64,000 nt of DNA from Roseburia zhanii (GTDB lineage: Bacteria > Bacillota > Clostridia > Lachnospirales > Lachnospiraceae): the NCBI RefSeq assembly GCF_014287635.1, contig NZ_JACOPH010000004.1:171155-235154 (forward strand), in the 5' to 3' direction. Of the stretch, positions 62,953 to 64,000 are shown piece after piece. The position numbers and the translations under genes were made by a program. The number at the start of each line of letters is the position of its first letter. Position 1 is the stretch's first letter. The notes under the pieces were generated by a model, which was given only the letters and a program-made list of their open reading frames with translations, ran no database searches and was not told the DNA's origin.

Positions 62953-63219
62953 TCAAGAGCACCCAGAAAATCTGAACGTACATTTACTCTTGATCATCCG
63001 GCTTATTTTCAACAGCACTAAGATTACCTTTTTTAATATTGTTTGGGATACTCCCTCCATAACCGTCACATCAATTTTATACTTTACTTCGATTTCAACT
63101 TTTTCTGGTGGATTGACTAAAAGCCTGTCAATATCATTTTCCTCAACACCAGCCATTTTTGCTATCGTTAGCTTGGATATGCCATAATAGGAAACAAGCA
63201 GTTCCAACCAATGCACCAA
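62953..63219 (-). CDS. Small HTH-type protein
   Basis: About 88 aa from TTG/GTG codons after AAAGGG. HWLELLVSYYGISKLTIAKM and AGVEENDIDRLLVNP look like a helix-turn-helix of the type seen in small mobile-element regulators, then VEIEVKYKIDVTVM. The last 30 residues (EGVSQTILKKV and on) are unlike the rest, and a frameshift there is possible. Confidence 0.45.
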   Translation of the reverse strand: MVHWLELLVSYYGISKLTIAKMAGVEENDIDRLLVNPPEKVEIEVKYKIDVTVMEGVSQTILKKVILVLLKISRMIKSKCTFRFSGCS

Positions 63220-63247
63220 TTTGATATTTCCCTTTTACCGAATCCTT

Positions 63248-63928
63248 TTATGCCTTAACATCACAACTTCCTCCGATAGATGGAGCTGTACCTACTGCCT
63301 GTGCTACAACATTCTCTGTAATGCTTTTCATATCCGTACCAATTGCAAATATTGTGCGTCTATCTTCCTGAATTTTCTTCATCTGCTCTTTTCTTTCAGC
63401 TCTCCGTTCCACAAGTTTTTGTTCATTTTCTTTCTTTTTCTCGATTTTTCTATCTTCATAAGCCCTTTTTTGTTCTTCGCTTGGTCCTGTAATAACCATG
63501 GAGCCCATATTACCATCCTTATCTATCCATATCTGACGATACTTAACTTCACTACCAGTCATTGATTTAATCATTGAGTCAGCCCATCTATCTAATGCTG
63601 GAATTTTTGACAACATATTTTCATATTTTGTGGCAACCTTTGGATTACTCATCATCCTATTTAAAATCTCAGGAGCAATCCTCACATCCGTTTTTCCTGT
63701 ACGATTAGCTGTTTTTACATTTTTATCCGAACTTCCTGCCACAATATCTATTTGAGGATTTTTTTCCTGCAATTTTTTTACATAATCTTCCTGACTCTCT
63801 TCTGTTTTGCCCACCAGTGAATTTTCCTTTGTTTTTTGAATATCACAAGCTGCCTTTTTAACCGTGTTCTTGTACCCTGATGCATAATACGATGTGCAAC
63901 TGCTGTTATTGATACCTGTAATTGCCAT
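63248..63928 (-). CDS. DUF6033-like protein
   Basis: 226 aa. Polar N-terminus MAITGINNSSCTSYYASGY, the core IAPEILNRMMSNPKVATKYE with ALDRWADSMIKSMTGSEVKY and WIDKDGNMGSM, then a basic coiled-coil tail of RRAERKEQMKKIQEDRRT type. The core matches what I remember as DUF6033 in Lachnospiraceae; no role is known. A GGGAGG site precedes the ATG. Confidence 0.7.
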   Translation of the reverse strand: MAITGINNSSCTSYYASGYKNTVKKAACDIQKTKENSLVGKTEESQEDYVKKLQEKNPQIDIVAGSSDKNVKTANRTGKTDVRIAPEILNRMMSNPKVATKYENMLSKIPALDRWADSMIKSMTGSEVKYRQIWIDKDGNMGSMVITGPSEEQKRAYEDRKIEKKKENEQKLVERRAERKEQMKKIQEDRRTIFAIGTDMKSITENVVAQAVGTAPSIGGSCDVKA

Positions 63929-64000
63929 AATCCTACCTCCCTGTTATTGAAACTTAAAATAATTTTTATTATATTGAACGACTTGGATATTTAATTTCCG

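Overview
The window looks like a chromosomal segment of a motile, low-GC gut Firmicute of the family Lachnospiraceae (Roseburia/Agathobacter-like; the genus is a guess). Supporting signs are strong GGAGG-type ribosome binding sites, a flagellin/FliS/FliK-like cluster, a gram-positive Tad pilus operon, a sporulation-type BofA, a choloylglycine (bile-salt) hydrolase and many small Lachnospiraceae DUF families. Most genes lie on the minus strand.

Layout. 1-2.0 kb: the end of a lantibiotic-immunity ABC exporter operon (ATPase plus two permeases, the last cut by the window edge). 2.1-6.1 kb: a restriction-modification island next to a truncated methyltransferase gene. It holds a specificity subunit, a methyltransferase with a nuclease-like N-terminus, and a ribbon-helix-helix protein. 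6.2-13.5 kb: a housekeeping run read argF-birA-hypothetical-coaX-dus-hypothetical-greA-lysS. 13.5-24 kb: SPFH protein, SH3/SleB-type wall hydrolase, pgi, murG, HIT protein, an orphan histidine kinase, a flavodoxin-SCP2 protein and a rhomboid protease. Two long multi-hairpin elements lie here, one exactly where the leader RNA of murG should be.

24-33 kb: one long Tad pilus operon (prepilin peptidase, TadZ, TadA, TadB, TadC, Flp-like, DUF5702-like, a TadE-like protein with duplicated Cys motifs, a second prepilin peptidase, an FHA protein) with a clear promoter at its head. 33-39 kb: BofA, a DUF2508 protein, FliS, flagellin and a very large FliK-like protein. 39-43.6 kb: glgB and a TPR-P-loop protein.

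43.7-46.5 kb is debris of mobile DNA: a transposase tail, an HTH relic, two Com-like zinc ribbons, a HAD phosphatase and an endonuclease/exonuclease/phosphatase stub. 46.5-56.7 kb: ftsH, bile-salt hydrolase, cardiolipin synthase, an internally deleted IS transposase, and an envelope operon (PLD protein, response regulator, histidine kinase, FUSC protein, CDP-alcohol phosphatidyltransferase). 56.8-57.6 kb is the scar of an integrative conjugative element: a relaxase fragment facing a parB fragment, a cluster of TTAGCTG heptamers, and the 3' part of a tRNA-Arg gene. 57.6-64 kb is accessory DNA: a possible small RNA, an isoprenylcysteine-methyltransferase-like protein, a flavodoxin reductase, an unusual GNAT-isochorismatase fusion, an N-terminally damaged TetR regulator, DUF3781, DUF3784, DUF6061, an HTH protein and DUF6033.

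All family names come from reading motifs by eye; no database search was run. The most promising undescribed item is the murG leader element. It is a roughly 200-nt multibranched fold whose closing helix, three arms and 3' hairpin are all perfect base-paired repeats, and a second locus upstream of the wall-hydrolase gene has a similar architecture.
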